A stretch of DNA of 8,659 bases from Gemmatimonadaceae bacterium (GTDB lineage Bacteria; Gemmatimonadota; Gemmatimonadetes; Gemmatimonadales; Gemmatimonadaceae): assembly GCA_017881545.1 (NCBI GenBank), contig JADGQU010000078.1:1-8659 (forward strand), read 5' to 3'. This document shows positions 7,340 through 8,659 of this stretch, in pieces (the stretch's first letter is position 1; every line of letters starts with the position of its first letter). The translations under genes were made by a program, and so were the position numbers. Below the pieces are notes generated by a model, which worked only from the letters and a program-made list of their open reading frames with translations, was not told the DNA's origin and did no database searches.

Positions 7340-8139
7340 CACCCCTCCAGGCGATCGCACTCGGAATCATTCAGGGACTCTCCGAGTTTCTTCCGATCAG
7401 CAGCTCGGCGCACCTTACCCTGGCTCCATATCTGTTCGGTTGGGAGGATCCGGGGCTCGCATTCGACGTTGCGCTCCATTTCGGGACGCTTCTCGCCGTG
7501 CTCTGGTATTTCCGGAGGGAATGGGCCAACCTGACCAGAGCCGCGTTTTCAATTGTCACGACGGGGCGGTTCGAGCAGCCCGAAAACCGGAAAGTGGTTT
7601 TTCTTATCATCGCCACGATCCCGGGGGCGATCGGCGGATACCTTCTCCAGTCGAGAGCCGAGTCAGCGTTTCGGAGTCCGCAAATCATCGCGATTGCGTT
7701 GATCGTGATGGGAATCATCCTTTGGGCTGTGGACAAGGCCGTCGATCAGCGCCGCGTCATCGGCGAAATGCGCTGGGTGGACGCGCTCCTCATTGGACTG
7801 TCACAGGTAATCGCCTTGATTCCAGGCGTCTCGCGCTCAGGATCGACCATCACGACCGCGCGTGGACTGCGCTTCGATCGCGAAAACGCGGCGGAGTTCA
7901 GCTTTCTCATGAGCATGCCGATCATTGCGGCAGCGGTCGTGTTGGAAGGACCCAAAGCGTTTCAACAGAGTGGGCTAACGAACGAGCTAATGTCGGGCGT
8001 CGTCGCATCGGCGATCAGCGGCTGGCTCGCCATCTCGATCGTCATGCGGTACGTGACAAGGCACAGCTACGGGATATTCGCTTTTTATCGCGTCGTGCTG
8101 GGGATCGCGGTCCTGGCGGTGATCCACGCGCGTGGATAG
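7336..8139 (+). CDS. uppP: Undecaprenyl-diphosphate phosphatase UppP (BacA)
   Basis: This integral membrane enzyme removes a phosphate from undecaprenyl diphosphate, recycling the lipid carrier of peptidoglycan and other surface polymers; overproduction gives bacitracin resistance. The 267 residues match the family. The first active-site motif is QGLSEFLPISSSAHL, with Q13 and E17 in the (E/Q)xxxE pattern and H26. DVALHFGT has H48. The second catalytic motif is PGVSRSGST (163-171), with R167. Several hydrophobic helices are evident, including about 87-105, 116-133, 149-163, 188-204, 221-238 and 247-264. ATG 7336 overlaps the bshA stop as ATGA. No Shine-Dalgarno is visible: the upstream bases are C-rich and then six A, so translation is probably coupled to bshA. 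Confidence 0.97.
   Translation: MTPLQAIALGIIQGLSEFLPISSSAHLTLAPYLFGWEDPGLAFDVALHFGTLLAVLWYFRREWANLTRAAFSIVTTGRFEQPENRKVVFLIIATIPGAIGGYLLQSRAESAFRSPQIIAIALIVMGIILWAVDKAVDQRRVIGEMRWVDALLIGLSQVIALIPGVSRSGSTITTARGLRFDRENAAEFSFLMSMPIIAAAVVLEGPKAFQQSGLTNELMSGVVASAISGWLAISIVMRYVTRHSYGIFAFYRVVLGIAVLAVIHARG
8118..8122 (+). promoter_or_regulatory. Shine-Dalgarno of birA
   Basis: GGTGA, 9 bases before GTG 8132 and inside uppP, supports the overlapping GTG as the birA start. The next in-frame ATG is at 8183. Confidence 0.5.
8122..8137 (+). repeat. Perfect 16-bp palindrome over the uppP stop / birA start
   Basis: ATCCACGCGCGTGGAT equals its own reverse complement. It contains the birA GTG start (8132-8134) and touches the first base of the uppP stop codon (8137). 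As RNA it can form a six-pair stem with a GCGC loop, placing the start codon in the loop and stem. As DNA it has operator-like symmetry. The bases also code for the last uppP residues. It may be chance. Confidence 0.6.
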
Positions 8140-8659
8140 CGAGACACTCTTCGACGGAGCTGGCCACGAAGCGATCGAACGGATGCTCGATCTTCCGCGA
8201 GTGGAGATTCTTGGGTCGACCACTTCGACACTCGATGTCGCGCATCGTCTCGCGGCTCAGGGCACACCCGCCGGGACGCTGGTGATCGCCGACGAGCAGA
8301 CCGCGGGTCGCGGCAGGGGCGGGAAGAGCTGGGAGTCGTCGCCTGGCGCCGGCCTCTGGCTGACCCTGATCGAGCGGCCCGCCGATAGCTCGGGGCTCGG
8401 AGTTCTCTCCCTCCGCGTAGGTCTCGCTGCCGCCGAGGCGCTCGACCGATTTGCTCCGGAGCCCATCCGTCTCAAATGGCCGAACGATCTTTACATCGAT
8501 CAAGGAAAGCTCGGGGGCATTCTCGTCGAAGCGCGGTGGCGCGAGCAGGCGGTCGAGTGGGTCGCGATCGGGCTGGGGGTGAACGTGCAGGCGCCGAAGA
8601 ACGTGGAGATGGCGGCAGGACTCGAAGAGGGAACAGACCGGCTCGATGTCCTTGGCGCT
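8132..8659 (+). CDS. birA: Biotin-[acetyl-CoA-carboxylase] ligase BirA (3' partial)
   Basis: An open frame of 176 codons runs from GTG 8132 to the window edge without a stop. It activates biotin as biotinyl-AMP and attaches it to the carrier lysine of biotin-dependent carboxylases. Motifs: GSTTSTLDVA (28-37), DEQTAGRGRGGKSW (54-67), the adenylate-binding glycine-rich loop, in which the usual GRGRRGR appears as GRGRGGK, then RLKWPNDL (113-120) and GKLGGILVE (125-133) with the biotin-site lysines K115 and K126, and AIGLGVNV at about 153-160. The catalytic domain starts almost at the N-terminus, with no room for a winged-helix DNA-binding domain. It is therefore a monofunctional ligase rather than a BirA repressor. 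The start overlaps uppP by 8 bases and is backed by GGTGA nine bases upstream. The C-terminal SH3-like domain would lie beyond the window. Confidence 0.94.
   Translation, partial: MDSETLFDGAGHEAIERMLDLPRVEILGSTTSTLDVAHRLAAQGTPAGTLVIADEQTAGRGRGGKSWESSPGAGLWLTLIERPADSSGLGVLSLRVGLAAAEALDRFAPEPIRLKWPNDLYIDQGKLGGILVEARWREQAVEWVAIGLGVNVQAPKNVEMAAGLEEGTDRLDVLGA

Noticed and set aside
7260..8285. A 341-codon open frame on the + strand overlapping the end of bshA, all of uppP and the start of birA
   Set aside because: It lies out of frame with three well-supported genes, its product is rich in Arg, His, Ser and Pro with no recognisable motif, and long spurious frames are normal in GC-rich DNA.
1..8659. 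Mobile elements, CRISPR arrays, tRNA or rRNA genes, defence genes
   Set aside because: No transposase or integrase motif, no regularly spaced direct repeats, no cloverleaf or rRNA signature, and no non-coding gap longer than 13 bases.

Overview
The window is a GC-rich stretch of bacterial chromosome. It is almost entirely coding, with all eight recognisable genes on the + strand and packed head to tail. Gene content and order (Bat aerotolerance genes, then mutL, miaA, a bshA-type glycosyltransferase, uppP and birA) suggest a Gram-negative-type, non-proteobacterial phylum. Gemmatimonadota is my best guess; this is inference from gene content and codon usage, not a database result.

Layout. Positions 1-893 hold the 3' part of a single-pass membrane protein resembling BatD/DUF4381 proteins. 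Positions 890-1885 encode BatA, a membrane-anchored von Willebrand A (VWA) protein. Positions 1882-3483 encode a BatB VWA protein fused to a BatC-like TPR tail, with a lipoprotein-like signal segment buried at the joint. Positions 3497-5254 encode the mismatch repair ATPase MutL, 5241-6206 the tRNA dimethylallyltransferase MiaA, and 6203-7339 a GT4 glycosyltransferase closely resembling BshA, the first enzyme of bacillithiol synthesis. Positions 7336-8139 encode undecaprenyl-diphosphate phosphatase UppP. Positions 8132-8659 hold the 5' part of a monofunctional biotin-protein ligase, which runs off the window.

Six of the seven junctions are overlaps: three GTGA, one ATGA, one of 14 bp and one of 8 bp. 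The exception is a 13-bp gap before mutL. No terminator, promoter, tRNA, rRNA, mobile element or CRISPR array is visible, so this looks like the middle of one long, translationally coupled operon. Its genes combine a membrane stress-tolerance complex (Bat) with housekeeping functions: mismatch repair, tRNA modification, thiol redox buffering, lipid carrier recycling and biotin attachment.

I do not see a clearly new biological system. The points most worth a second look are the BatB-BatC fusion with its internal signal sequence, the altered metal-site motifs of MutL, a perfect 16-bp palindrome over the birA start codon, and the placement of bshA with Bat and birA genes.
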